DNA from: Apostichopus japonicus
Taxonomy: Eukaryota; Echinodermata; Holothuroidea; Aspidochirotida; Stichopodidae
Assembly (NCBI RefSeq): GCF_037975245.1
Contig: NC_092583.1
Span: 2,968,764 to 3,032,763, forward strand
Length of the DNA: 64,000 nt
Direction: 5' to 3'
A program made the position numbers and the translations under genes. The notes under the pieces were generated by a model. It was not told the DNA's origin, ran no database searches, and saw only the letters and a program-made list of their open reading frames with translations. This document shows, in pieces, positions 1 through 14,053 of the stretch (the stretch's first letter is position 1; each line of letters starts with the position of its first letter).

Positions 1-3000
1 GTACAGAACCGATCGGAGACAGAACAAAGCCTAGTACAGAGCCTTCATTCAATTGTTTTCTTTTTCTGTTTTAATGGTTTTCAATTTTGACTGAATAATC
101 AGTCAACATGTGACCGGCCAGTGCAAGTCGGTAGAGACTTTGTGATATGAAGGGGGTCACATTATACAGTGGGTTATTCATATACACTCAAAGACGGCCT
201 ACTCACAGGCAAAATTTGGTACTGCTTGTTTACTCACCTCTATAATAACAATAAAACCAGAGAACCGGGACAATGCATTGTACATTACTGTAAAAAATTG
301 CACCCGATTGAACCGAAATTGACACTGAATCAAAATGAATCATGGATGAATGGATGAGGACCTACTTGTACTCTTATGAAGCGAGGTTGACATTATGGTC
401 ACAGGGTGTGATCAAAGACACGGTCTAGTGTGGTATGTGTAACCTGTTCAAAGTATAAATTACCTACGAGGGATATTGCAACATAATCTTATAATGCAAA
501 CGGATACGACGCCGTTCACTAGCCCGTTAAATTTCGGGAAAAAGGGAGATGTTTTATTTTAAGAAATAAATCTGCAATGACTAGTGCAACGTTTCTGTAG
601 TTGGATAAAACTTAAAGACAAGCATGCATGGCTTACGGCTTAGCCTACATTGTCTAGCAACATGTGATATATGTAAACTATACTCCTCTCCAAAACCTTC
701 TTAGCCTCCCCCCCCCCCCCCCCTGCCAGCGATGGACGCAGCTTCTTTTGACACAAAAAGCTGGTCAGTGAAAAAATAACGCAACGCAACACAGCAAACA
801 TAGGCACATTCGCTATCGAGGAACACGTACAACATTAATGTTTTAAACAACCTCATGCCCTTGTTACAAACATAACATGGACATAACACATACACCAGGA
901 TCTTTCACGAAGACCAGAAGGCCGTGAAGGTTAACTAGCGAGACGTGAATACATCAGATGCATCGTTGATATTATGTGATCAAAGTATGGAACAAGTATG
1001 TTAGCAAAGTTCATCAAAAGGCTATAGCGTGTTATTGATCTTACCTCCCTCTCTCCCTCACCCCCCCCCCTCTCGTCTGTGCCCTTGAAGACTATGTGCT
1101 ACCTAGATCCCTTTATGAAGCTAAGAAGTCGTGTTAAATGGAGTTTGACAAGATTATTGAGATAATCTATATATTTATCTTTATCTCTAGTTCCAATTCA
1201 ATCTTTACTGCCCTCAGTATCTTTTCAGGGACCGTATGACAGTCTAAAAGGGTTATGAGAAGGTCACAATTGCACACTAGTCAAGACTATCACAACTATA
1301 CAGTGGAAAATAGAGCCAAATTGAAGAGAGAAATGTACTCACCGGTATATGTCTTCCTTGGGAAAAAAATCCTCCAATAATTACACCGAATATAGTGGCT
1401 AGTTGCTTCAAACTCAACATGACGATCGGAAGAACGTGTTTAGATTTAAATTAAGAAAATGGAGAGAGATAACGAGATTCCCCCCAAAAAAGTTATTAGA
1501 ACTTGAATACAAAATAAAAGAATAAATAAATATAACAAAATGTAATCGGATAAATATTCCACTCTGCTTCCTTCCAGGCAATAATTAAAATATCGGCGTC
1601 ATATCAAATATATATAAAACGAAATTGTTTTCACGAGAGCCTCTTCTGCTATAGACACACACTCACTATTACTACATCAAGAAGCTGTTAATTGTTCGTT
1701 AAGGCACGTTCGAATAGTTACTAACCAATAGTAGTTGGCTCTATATATATACCTATATACCGGAACCGTTCACGCTTGTTCCAGTAACAAGGTAACGTAC
1801 AATATCTAAGAAATCAAGTCTAAGATCAAGTCCCGCTCGTTATACCCACCCGGTGTAATGCGTGCGTGTATGTGGGTGGGTGTGTTTTAATTTGGACTAT
1901 ACCATTGATAATAGGGTTGGCTAAGTTCGTTCGCGAATAGAGTTATACCAGTTCTCACTCAATATGAATTGTTCGGATGTGAGCTTACGCATTGCTGCTA
2001 TATTGTAGCTCTTATGTCAAATTAAATGACGAGGGGTAGCTCGGATGACTTATTAAGGTGAGGTGGGGGGGGGGGCGAGGTGGGTTAGGAAAGACCAAAA
2101 TGGGAGGAGAAGAAGAGAAGAGGACAGGGGGAAGGGAAATGGTAGGTTAGGAAGGGAAGGGGAGAGGTGAACATGAGGGTGTTGATTAGAGAAGGTATGG
2201 AAGGGGAATGAGGGTGATGGGTGAGGGTAACGGAAAGGGAATGTGGGTAGGAGTGATGTTTATCCCTTAAATGTGGAAGAGGAAGAGAATGAAAACCACA
2301 AGAACAAACTGTTACCTACAGACAAAAGGGTACTGTTGGCAGGAGTATACTTCTCTTCCGAAGGTGAGAACCTACTGCTGGCGCATTTTGAAAACTTTTC
2401 AAGCTTTTGAATATTTTAGATAAAACCACCCAAACGTGACATGGCATTAATTATTTTTAATATCTATTTCTTTATTTCTATTTTTAATCAACTATTAATT
2501 ACAGTTCAATATAACCGAGGAAGTGCGGTATAATTGGCTATTTATATATGCACGCATTCTAGCAGATAGTGGTATGAAATGTGGTCAGTTTCTGGGTCAT
2601 GGTCAGTTATAGTAATTAGATCAACAGACAAAAGCTCATTAACTATTTATATTGTCACACATATTTGTCAGGAAACCCGTAAGAAGACAAACGAATTCTT
2701 CAGCGGAGTTGAAAGATATTACAAAGACATTCTTCTGTTAGGACAGAGGCTTGGATTACATTGGGGTGAGCAAAGTGGGTCCCGCGACCAAGTTTTAAAA
2801 CCACTTTTTGCTGCGGGAAATGCGCGTGGGGGCCATTCTCATCTTTTACTAACAATATGATGTAAATGTGCCCAATTCTGTCAGTTATCTGGATTAGGTA
2901 AAAACTTTTCATTGTCGCACCGTCGTATGTCGTATATTTAGTCCTACATTCAAAAACTCAAAATAAATTAGGGAACAGTCACACTGTTACGGAAGCGAAG

Positions 3001-5326
3001 TGGTTACATATGCGTACCATGCATTGTAGTCCCCTAGCACCTCCCCTACCCCTCACACCTACCCACTAGATTTCAGAAGCACTATCCATAGAGGAACGGC
3101 CACATTATTGACCTTTTTAACCAGATCAAAAGAAGAACCAAATACGAAATTAAACGGTTCCATATCGGCAGGTATACAGGCTTCGTTTTGTATGACGAGT
3201 TTTCTCCTTTTCCGCGTATCTATATTCTTTACCCTACAGGCCGACAAAGTTTTACACTTTGAAGTCGAGGGATGATTTTGTAGATCTGTTGCTTTTTATA
3301 GTGATTGTATTTACATTTTAATAACTATCTCGCCATAAAGTTAAGGATCCATGGTATTTAAATCGTGAATTGGTGGAGAATACGGTGGTTCATGATAAAA
3401 TTCTGAAATGAACATGAAAAAAAATGGCGGTGGTTGGGGGGGGGGGGGGGATTGTTTAGTCAGTGGTTCGAATTCTGATATCGCTGAACATGTTTTTTGC
3501 CCTTTTTCAAAGTTCGCTAATAATTTCACAGTCAGTTTTCTTATTATGTATTTGACAATGTTGGAGAAACAGGTTAACGGATAATGTATGTTATTTGATT
3601 TTTGTTTTTTTAAATTTATATTTGTCACTGGAAAATGCATTACCTGTTCCACTGAGCGTGAACTGGCGTAATAAAGTACTTTTAAAGCGTAAGGGCAACA
3701 TATAGCATAACGAACGAGATTCAAGCACTATACGCTATGGCTTTCACACGCCGTTTGTAGATTTATATGATTGAATTACAATGCATGAAGTGCATTTCAA
3801 GTGATTTATTTTATTTTATTAGTGCCTCCCCCATTCCATGAACTTCAAATGATTTCCGATTTGACTCACGGTTAACGTTGCAGACTTGGCAATTAGTTGA
3901 AAGTCGTACTGTGTGGATAGGGTGTAAAGCGCAGACCTTATCATAATGTTATTTCTATCATATGAATATGTTGATTACAAATGGATTATTCATCCCGTAG
4001 GTGTTAAACATTGACATTTCAATGATTAACTTGGGAGATACCGGTTATGTGTAAGCGGAACTAGATATACGCAGTTAGAAACGTGATGTATGGAATGTAT
4101 GCCACTACATGTCCGACCGCCTAAACATCATGCAACGACCTTCACAAAGTTTTCCACAAATTTCTCTTAATTGACTTTTATGTTCCCCCCCCCCCTTTCC
4201 CACCCCATCACCTCGACAAACCAATTCACATTGTGACGAAGCTGGCATGTAAGAGAAGTGTTGGTTGTCTTTGTTTATTCAAGTTTCAAGTTTAACCAAA
4301 TGTCACTTGACAAAATGACAGGTTTGTGCCCAAAACTACCCACCCCCCACTAACCCCAACCTCCTTATACTTGGAGCAGTGAGCAGTTAGACTTGGAGCC
4401 TAGCGTGGGCAAGTTGATAACCTTCAGGAGAGAAGACTGCGGGGCCCTTACATATGTGTTCTGTTGTGTATGCGTGTAGGTGTATGTGTGTATATCTTTG
4501 TTGGTGTTTTGGAAACGACCACTTCTTGGTAATTCACGGTAATCTGCGAAGGCCGAGAAGGCGGAACGTTATCGAGTCTTATGTGTGAATGAGAAGTTAA
4601 AACAAAAGAGAGGTTTTACGATGAAATCTCTAGAAGCCTTGTTGAATCGTTGTTGAATCGTTTTTGGGAGTTGCAAGCAATAGAGCCTCACAGAATATGA
4701 AATGCTCAGATCTCTTAATTCTCCAGAAAAAATAAATAACTACACGATTTTTGCATGATTCCTGAAATTGTTCTCCCTTCTATAGGTTTAGCATTTCGGA
4801 TAACATTTCTATTTATAAAGTTTCTTTCCTTCTCCCTATATTAAGACTCCTTTTTTTTTCAAATTTGTAACAAAAGAATGAAAGAAACCGATTTTTTTGA
4901 ACACATGTAGCCCTTCATGTCGACAAGTTCCTGAGAACTCTTTAGAGGTTTAGAAATGTATTTCAAACGTAACTTTGATATAGAAAATACGTTTTTTCAT
5001 ATTTTTTATAGAAAATCATATCCAAAATATCTTATTCTATGAATATCACCACAGGGTGTTTCTTTCCCGATATGTGACAACCCCACCCACGCACGTGTGA
5101 CCTTCATTATATGATGCTCTGCGTGCAAAACAAGCAGTAGACTATTATTAGAGAAACATACAGAATAAGTCACACTTTTGATGCAGAATTGAAACATGAG
5201 CCTACTCCTCTTTTTCATTCCTTTTTTTTTGGCAGCTTTCTCTAGTAGTTGTTCAATAAAAGGAAGAAAGAGTTCTTAAACATTCTGCATTATAGCTGAC
5301 AAGTGTGATAGTTTCTTACTGGTATG
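1..5326. other. intergenic, no gene seen
   Basis: AT-rich non-coding DNA. The open frames are short and run through homopolymers or lack any family resemblance. It contains long C or G runs near 708-723, 1061-1071, 2066-2075, 3437-3450 and 4185-4195, and a purine-rich stretch at 2040-2270. No RNA gene or coding exon could be recognised. Confidence 0.5.
2040..2270 (+). repeat. purine-rich (GGA/GAA) tract
   Basis: About 230 bases are almost entirely G and A on the plus strand, beginning with a run of ten G. No fixed unit length is visible. Such polypurine tracts can form triplex or quadruplex structures, but no function is implied here. Confidence 0.6.
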
Positions 5327-5560
5327 CGAAGTGTTAGCTCAGTGGTTAACGCGGTGCCTTTCAATCATAAGGTCCCGAGTTCGAGTCACTCCAAGATTAA
5401 TGTATGTCGTCCAGTTACAGAGTTGTTGACATTTGACAATTCATAATCATGGACGTTAAATGTGAATCTAAGAGACTGACTCTGGTCAGCTTGCGGCTTT
5501 GATAAGCCAATGTTGGCTCAGTCTTCGCGAGTTCCTGCTTGCAGGAGGATCTAAAATACA
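5327..5560 (+). mobile_element. tRNA-derived SINE, copy 1
   Basis: A tRNA-like head opens the element, with an A-box-like motif (TAGCTCAGTGG) and a B-box-like motif (GTTCGAGTC). A tRNA-unrelated body of about 160 bases follows and ends near GCAGGAGGATCTAAAATAC. The same head and body recur at 34344-34564 in the same order and length, which shows a mobile repeat rather than a tRNA gene. This copy differs by scattered substitutions and a roughly 12-base length difference near the 3' end. It would be transcribed by RNA polymerase III from the internal boxes and mobilised by a partner LINE. The family name is not known to me. Confidence 0.8.
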
Positions 5561-8500
5561 AAATAAATACATACTGTTCGATATTCCAACTTAATATATT
5601 CTTCATAATATTCTAACTAAAACTACACACACATATTGCAATGTGTCTCAATCTATACTCAATCTATACTCAATCTAACCGACTGATCACGTGGTATGAG
5701 CATTTTTTTATGGAACGCCAGAAAAGCTAATTTGGTATAATGATGATGTAACAAAAAGCTATGCCAATGTTCTAACAGGGAAACTCCCTGTTTCTAAGAG
5801 ATTTGTACATATTGTTAAGTACCTCAAACCATTCACCCCAGTCATTTGAACCCGTTTTACAGTTTAGATGTTTATCCGGATGTTTTACAGTTCAGATTTA
5901 ACACATATCACTTTATATGTAAGACTTATCTTTTTGTACATGGACATATATCTCGAAGCACCGATCATATCTCGTGAGTCTCTTTGGCGTTCCATACCAA
6001 TTTGCTTTCCACAAGTCAACAGTAATGCGCTATATGCTCATTTGCCACAAACTGGTTGTATTAAACTCTTTTGTTTATCTTGATTATACCGTAAACGTTT
6101 GACAGTGTGCATCGATCACATTAGCTGTAACTTAAAGGTATATGCACATGTGTTGGCCCCAGTATGCTAGATATTCAAATATGGTCACCTTTGGTGAAAA
6201 TTCTTAAACTGTTTCTTATTACCGTTCTTCGAGGAAATTTTCCTCATTGGGACATTCAGTCACCTTCTGTGTTCCTTAACAGTATCTGAGAACAATTTGG
6301 AGAGAAAAGACCTCCAGGAAAGTACTTTTTTTTTAAACTTCTAGCCATTATTGAGTGCTATAAGTTTGGGCCTATACTGACTACCTTTAAGTACCACCGG
6401 CAAAATCTCACAAGGATGCATGAACTTATCAGTATATATAGCTTCAGGGGTTTGCTAAATGAAACAATATGGCTTTATATTTAAATTTGTGGGACACATA
6501 TAGGTATAAACGGTCGAAAACTCAAATTTTAATCAAGAAGGTAATCGAGACGTTGTAGCCATGTAGATAGGCCTATAGCTAAATTAGCAGATATCTGCGA
6601 TCATTACATTTGGTAAAACTTAAGAAAATGATACAACATAACTAATACAGTTTCGAACGCCCTATATATGACTAAGTTAATTTCCCACTAGTCAAAGGAA
6701 ACCTTTCACGTTTTGCCTGACTATGTAGGAACTGTGAATCAAACAAGGCGGTTGAGTATAGTTTTTTTCTTCCGCAACGAAAATGTGTCATTTTGAACTT
6801 GGTGTCTGTAAATAGCCATTTCCAATTAAAGAGCTGACGTTCTTTTGTTCCACAACAATGAAGTTTTAATTAACAATAGACGTCGATTGGTTTCATATAC
6901 ATTGGGGTAACCCCGTTAATAATCGTAATTTAGCAACGAGAAGAGGTTACACAGAATGATTGGCTCAGCTAGTTTGTAAACAAACGGACTGCCAAACTAT
7001 GACTCATGATCTATCTTACTTGATACTGCATGGAATGTATTACAAAACAACGTTTTAACAAGTCACTCCTTCATTTTGAAGTCGAATCGAGTCATTTCCT
7101 GACTCGAATCGCTGTACAGTCTCATGGGGTGGGGTGCGGGTAGGGGTGGGGTGGGGTGGGGTGGGTGGAGGGGACTTCACAAAATCACTTTCGAGCATTT
7201 TCAGTTTGGAGAATGGTTGAATAGAATCGTGGACTCGTTAAACAAACTCTGTGACAGAAACGTCGACGTAAACACTTGTTAATTTCACCAATCCATCAGA
7301 ACTGGACAAAAGTCTTTCTTCTTTTTTACTGATGTGGAAGCTCATTGGTGTATACTTTCACAGCTATTGCGTGGTTTTATCCATATGTATAATGTAGCCT
7401 AAATACAAAGAACGGTCACGTGATGGAAGTACGGGGAGAATGATGACTATATATCTTCAAGTCAAAATGCCAGTTATAACCCTTAGCATGAATGGCTGAA
7501 TGATAAGAAGACACGAAAGACGATTTCACCCCGCGTACAACCTAGGGCATACATTCTCCAAATGGCCTGACATTTTTTCTATTTTTACCCCCGGGTCACG
7601 ATTCTACTGACACCACCTGTAAACCCATATTGACAGCTAACTTCAACCATTCGACGGGATGCCAAGTTTAATTATGTGATGGGGTAGCCCTTTTCTGACC
7701 TAATTAATTGAAAAAAAAGTTAAAGAATGTAGCACAAATTTGGTGAACTTTTACCCGCTTCTCTCCGTCGCTTGCATGTCAAACGTCATCGTTGGAGACA
7801 ACATGTGTTACTTCATTAGTGTTGGAACCAGATGTGCGAAACGCGGTTCTGATTACGATACAGCTTTGACCCCTGGAGAAGAAATACACCAAATATGTTA
7901 TAGAATACCAACAGAAGAAATATAAAGACTCCGGGGTGGTCAATGTTTTGTGGGGGGTATATAAGAGAAGGTACCTCTCAGTCACCAAATGCATCGAAGG
8001 AAAAGTAAAAAAGCCAACAAAATAACAACATGAATCTCTCTTGAAGACGAAGTCAGCAATGTCAATGTGAAAATAGAAATTATAGAAGTGTTCTGTGGTT
8101 TTTTTGACAGCGGCATAGCAATGTTGTCACCTGTTGGGATGTTATTTTTGGCTATCTTTGAATGAAATATGAGATTATTAATCTTACTAAACGTCTTTGA
8201 CATCTGATTATATTTGTGGTATAGTCACCCGGTGTCTAAGATATGTGGATATTTTCACTTTATAAACCGCCAAAGAGTTTCTACCTTTTTGTTGTTGTTG
8301 TTGGAGGAAACTGATTATGTCTGCAGAATGATCCTTCCTTTCGCTTTTATAATATATGTTTGAATAGAAACAATGTTGTCAGTTTGTTTCCTAAATGTCA
8401 CCAGGCCTGACGAGAGGTGTTGGCGGGAGTAGAGAGGGGGGGGGGGGGTTACAGCTCCAGGGGCTTCGGTGTCAATTAGGGGACCGGGAGAATATAGTCC

Positions 8501-11500
8501 ATGCATGATAAAGATTAGTTCATGTTCACAGTTTCATAATGTACTTATATAAGGACGGAAAGACGACTACTTCATGGGACGGGAGCGGGCGGGGGGAGGG
8601 GAGGCGTTAGGCTAGTGGTATGATTTCCCAGGGCACAACTGCATGGCTCTCCACATCACTGGTTTAAACTGTTTGAGCTGTTTTTTTTTATGTTTTCTTA
8701 AAACAAACATGGAGCACTTGTTGTTAGTCCACATTTTACCTATAGCTTTACAGAGGTCCCTATAACCAAGGCTAATGGCATTCAGTATGTTGGGCCGACT
8801 TCGGTATTAAAATGAATGCCTAATATCACAGCTAGCTGCCATTGTTTGGACCGAACCAAATCTCGAAGGAACAGACTTCTTATACAAAGCTTTTTCAGTG
8901 TCATTTGTTTAAGATAACCCACACTTCAGTATTTGGTGTACGTAAGTATTTGCACTTAAGACTACATGTATGTATGTATGTAGCTGATCGTTATACGTCA
9001 TCGAGAAAATGTTCAGAGGATGGGGATGGGGCAGTCATTTTGTATAACGCACTCACGAAAAACCAACTTACACATTTATGTCTTTTCTCTCCTCTTTTTT
9101 AATATTTCCAATTACTTGAGGTAGAGGGACGAGATGCCTGATTGCGGATACAAATGATGACGTCATCGAGAAGTAAGCAGCGGAACACTAAGGTGAGTGT
9201 TTAGGGCAGGAAGGGGAAAAAACTTTTTTATTGTGTTTGGGAAAAGTACAACAGCGTTCCCTCAAGTATGATTGCCGTTCATAAGTTACAATCACACCAC
9301 ACGATGTGCCGGAATTTTTTCCCCCCTAAAATCATCATAATCGCTTTTCTGCCCCTCTAGACCATAAAATTTAGGTTAAATTCTAATAGTTTTTAACCTC
9401 AAAAGTTCAAGGCCAGTTTTATTGATTCACGCACTAATTAGTTAATGGATTTTTAGTGTTCTGTACCTTAACGTGTTTTTTTTTTCTTAAATAAAGTCAT
9501 TAAACCAACTACAGAAGAAAAGAAAAGAAAAACTTTGTGTCGATAAGTGATATCCCTTTTTATAATCTGTTTATAATCTGTAGGTAAAAAGCTTCTTAGG
9601 CAAACAAAACCCAATTCCTGTTCTCCATTCAAGGTAAACTACCTGCTATAGTGGTTGCAGTAAAGCTCTTATACCACCTCATATCTAATTCATGGAACTT
9701 TGCTAGTATTTTACCATAAAACTAACAAAAGATTAAAAAAAAAATAGACAAACACAGAGGTGTACTTTCGTAGAGTTGGTGTTATTGACACCGACGTGAG
9801 TGGCCAAGTAGAAGACTTGAACAGGTAAATCACCGTTCAATGTCATGTCACGTAACGCGTTTGTTTACATCGGATAACTTCGAATGAACCTAAAATAACG
9901 ATGAACTTAAAAAGTGCATCTTTATCACTATAAGTGCAAGTCACAAAGGGAGCTGGCATACCAAGGGGGTGAACAAGGGGGGGAGGTCTGTTTCAGGTAA
10001 ATGGGTCCGGGAAATGTCGGTTGTATCGCCCCCTCCCCCTGTTTCCAACCCAAAATTAAAAGTAGTTATTAGCACAATGTTGCGTGTAGAAATAATTATA
10101 GAAAGTTTAATTCCACGACACTTCATAAGAGTCAAGTCTGGTAACACCGTGAACAGTCTGAAATGTTCATAGCCCCCACCCCAAACAGATTTAAATCTCG
10201 TGTACGTCTGTTCCTTGATGAGGGTGGTCCCAGTGGGGTGGGGAACAAGTGGGCTATGTGGGTGGGGAGAGGCGCATCTTATCAATGGTAGTAAATGTCT
10301 TAGGGAGATGATGCTGGTTGCAGTCGTTGACCGTGATACTATATGTCACATATGCTATTACTTTTAATTGGTTAGTGGATTTTAGTGGTGTTAGTCACGC
10401 TGGACTGTAACCAAAGAACATTGCACTAATATTGTTTGCGGTAAATTAGTGCTTGCAAAAAATGATGCAATACTGCTTAGCTATTATAGTCGTTTGACAA
10501 CTTAAGCTATATTAAAAACCACATCGCGGATTTGGGTATATGTGATTTTTCTGAGTCATGTGACCTTTTTGTAAAGACTTCGCATCCTTCCATGGAGTCT
10601 AACCAAAGCAGTCGTTTGACCGAATATCACTCACATAGCTGTAGATACACCGATAACTTCTATCTACATTGCTGAAAAACTAACTAAATAAAAAACAAAT
10701 CATGGCTCAGTCGTTTTATGACCAATTGAATCCAAGTATTTAGCCCGAGGGACATCCCCCTTCCTTCCTCAAGAACAACGACAGATGAGTGAGCTGGGGT
10801 TGATGTTTACATGTTCATTTAAAGTTATTGTTACTCAGTTATGTCATTATCGTTATTAAATGTAAGATTTCTACGTTATATATAATTCTTCTGTTTCTTT
10901 CGTCCCCTTTTACCTCTCTTTGACTTTGATAAGTTCCGCCAATAATTTCAGGAACTTCAGTTAGAAAAAGAGTGTTGGAATGCAACGACCATAACTAGGA
11001 CAATGCACTAGGTTGATTATCTATTCAAGGATTCATATACGTGTGAATGGTAACAAATAAATTGTTGTGACGTCATAATCGTGTCGCTTCAATGGTTCCG
11101 GTAAAATAGTCGTCAGTGGGTGACAACTCCATGATGGTTTGAATATATATATATATATGTATATATCTGTGCAATACCTCTGTATCTGGTATATGCCTTA
11201 GATATATACCGGTAACTCGTTGTTAGGTCAAATTGTAGAGTGCCATACCGTATTGTATATATATAAGAATTAACTTTACTGATGCTTCTTGCAGTATATA
11301 TATATGGTATAGCGTATAACCTGAGTATGCATGGAGGTAGTTGTCCTTCCACTTGGGGGGGGGGGGGGTGAGTGCCTGACTAATCAAATCGGGATGGATG
11401 GATGGAACAGTCAAATTGTAGCCGAAAAGTTCCCTTCCCAGTCTACTTCAGTTATCGAGGTAATGTAGTGGAGCAACTGTTGACATGGATGCCCTCTATA

Positions 11501-12266
11501 CTCCCACCCCCAATTGCCCCCACTTCCTGCCACTTCAAGCCACACCCTGTCCTTTTTCGTTCCCAAAATCACAAATTATTTAAGTAAGGATAGAAAACAA
11601 AATCGGAAAACATATGAATATACCAATCAAGCATTGTTTTAAAAAGAGGAACCGGATGTATGACGTCATGATCACGTGGATTAAAACGATGTCCGTATAT
11701 GGCTTTCCGATTATATCGTGTATATATGGGGAAGGTTGGGTGCAGATTATTTAAGGATTTAGTCCTGTCGAATTCCCCAGAATTCTCTCTAATAATGGTT
11801 TATATAATTAAATTCCAGTTGCTCTTTATTTGTTCTTCTAACAAAAGATTAAATACCGATATTATCTTGTCTTTAGGTTTGCACTAATAATTGTCTGCGG
11901 TTTGTTAATAGATTGATATGTCACGAGTTAATTGTTATCAGTGTGTTTAGCATTAATTATTTTCTATTTGTTTAAGAAACTTTAAATAGCCATAACGTTC
12001 GAGTAGCGTTGAGGGATTCTTTGTGGGTAAAATTCTGTCATTGACATCCAAAAAATCAAGTAATAATAATGCACAGGGCATATACTATTTTGCAACACTG
12101 TTTAACCTCGTAAAGTTATGTAGGACAGATTGTGTAAAGATAAACGTATGATTATATTCTTGTTGATTCACTCTGTGGAATGCTTTTCATTTTTTTGGGT
12201 ATATAAATATTTTTAGCTTGATGACTGTGTCACCATCATAAAATTATAATCCGTATATCTACACTA
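5561..12266. other. intergenic, no gene seen
   Basis: Non-coding AT-rich DNA with no recognisable gene. It holds a G-rich (GGGGT)n patch at 7124-7172, G runs near 8439 and 11357, a short AT microsatellite at 11144-11158 and three perfect TGACGTCA palindromes (9158, 11068, 11661). Short open frames in it show no family resemblance. Confidence 0.5.
7124..7172 (+). repeat. (GGGGT)n G-quadruplex-prone patch
   Basis: Consecutive GGGG blocks are separated by one or two bases, mostly T, which matches the pattern expected of an intramolecular G-quadruplex. It is an isolated patch with no adjacent gene. Confidence 0.65.
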
Positions 12267-12280
12267 CACGCTAAGAACGA

Positions 12281-12617
12281 TGTAGCAAAAATTGCCCAAC
12301 ATTGAAGAATATAATTACTAGAAATTGGGGAAACATAGCACGTGAAACTTTTTTAGCATTTTTTGCTTAACTGTGTTTAGCACAGGTTTTTCCTAAACTT
12401 TTGGGTAACATTTTTCTTAAAAATTGGGCAAAACTTGAGTTGCTAAACTATGGGCAATGTCACATTTACCCAATATTTATGAAAATTTTTACCAAAAAGT
12501 TTAGGAAAAACCTGTGCTAAACACAGTTTAGCAAAAAGTGCTAATAATTCTTACGTGCTATGTTTCCCCAATTTCTAGCACTATTATATTCTCCAATGTT
12601 GGTCACTTTTTGCTACA
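12281..12617. repeat. long imperfect inverted repeat near the left transposon end
   Basis: Two arms of about 155 bases (12281-12435 and 12462-12617) are near reverse complements and flank a loop of about 26 bases. Shared blocks include TGTAGCAAAAA, AGAAATTGGGGAAACATAGC and TGTTTAGCACAGGTTTTTCC. Many TTTAGCA and TTGGGCAA-type words repeat within the arms. The repeat lies just inside the element's left terminus, where transposase-binding sub-terminal repeats would be expected. Confidence 0.8.
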
Positions 12618-14053
12618 GTTGATTTTTAGATTATACAGCAATTACAAACATGCAAATCAAATCACAGAATGGACCAAAGTAAGTTTCTGATTCGCAAACT
12701 GCTTTATTTTTCACTTTCTCTTAAGCAACATTTTGCAATTTATACAATTTCTCTTGCAGTTACTTATTGTTTTGTTTTTTATCTTGTGATATAAGTTTTA
12801 AGTGTATCTGCACATATATAATATGAATACATAAACATTCCCCAAAAGAATTTATCACTTGGGTTTAAATTGAACAAGCAAAAATGTGATACCAAAAAAT
12901 TAAAAATTGTTATCATTCACTGTAAAATGTAGCCTGTAAATTTTGTAGAGTTTGCAAGTAAACCAGGCCTGAAATCTTTGACTAACATGGCAAGAGTTTG
13001 ATGATGTTAATGAAATTCCTTTTCATAGTGGGTCATCCCTTTCACTACTCTATTTAATTGAAAAATGTAATATAAACCCTAATATCGTTGTTGTTGTTAT
13101 TATTATAACTGTTTGTTTTTCAGGAGGTGGTAGATGTTAATTGACAGTTTTAACAAACATATCTAACAATTAAGTTTTCATTGCAATGCTAGGTCAGGAA
13201 AATCTCAGGGCCTGGAACACAATACATGGAGGGCTTTTGAAATTGAGCTATATATATCCAAATGCTTCTTGACTTTGCAATCCCTGCATGTGCAGGCAGA
13301 GTACCTAAGTTTTTATAGCCTCTGCTGATGTCAACTTATGATATACTTCATATCTCATATTAAGTATCTATGCCTCAATAAAGAATTCATCAAAATAACA
13401 GGTTTATCAATACCACTCTATCTGAGGACTTCAAAAACCCAACAACAATATGATTTCACACGATGTATACTAATTAAGAAACCAATCAATTAAACAACAA
13501 TGTTGACCAACAAAACCCACCATATTCCTGATGGTCAGAGACTTGAATCATTCATGTAGTTGAACTAATAAATCATTATATGGTAATTACATGTTATGTT
13601 GATCAAACTTACAATGTATAACCCATGAAATATCTTTATGCTGACTGTCGATCAAGCTAATTAATTGTAATTAACTATCATACTATTTGTGATGTCAAAC
13701 TAGTCAGTCATGTAGCTTACATAATAAATCAGTACCAACATGGCAATGGTAACCAAACCAATCAGTCATAAACAATGATACATAATATCACAATCAAACT
13801 ATTCAATCATAATCAACTGCTATATTAATAATAATATTCAGGTAAACAATTCAATCTTAAACTATCAAACTAGTCAAGTCATGTTGAATGAAAGTGATAA
13901 ACTAACACATAATATTCATGAAAAGCGAACTTAATCATTACAACAAACAAAGTCCATTATAGAACTTACAACAGAAAAGTTACAAACCAACACAGTAGAA
14001 CAGGGTTATCAATGCAGGCAGTTACACGTAATAGCAGCTGGTGGTATAATACT
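12618..14053. other. non-coding interior of the transposon, 3' of the SAM gene
   Basis: AT-rich sequence downstream of the SAM-domain stop codon. From about 13440 to 13930 it contains loosely repeated words of the type AATCAGTCATAAAC. The nearest clear polyadenylation signal for the minus-strand gene is AATAAA read from 12708 to 12703, about 1.35 kb beyond the stop, so the 3' untranslated region could reach there. No other gene is seen. Confidence 0.4.
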
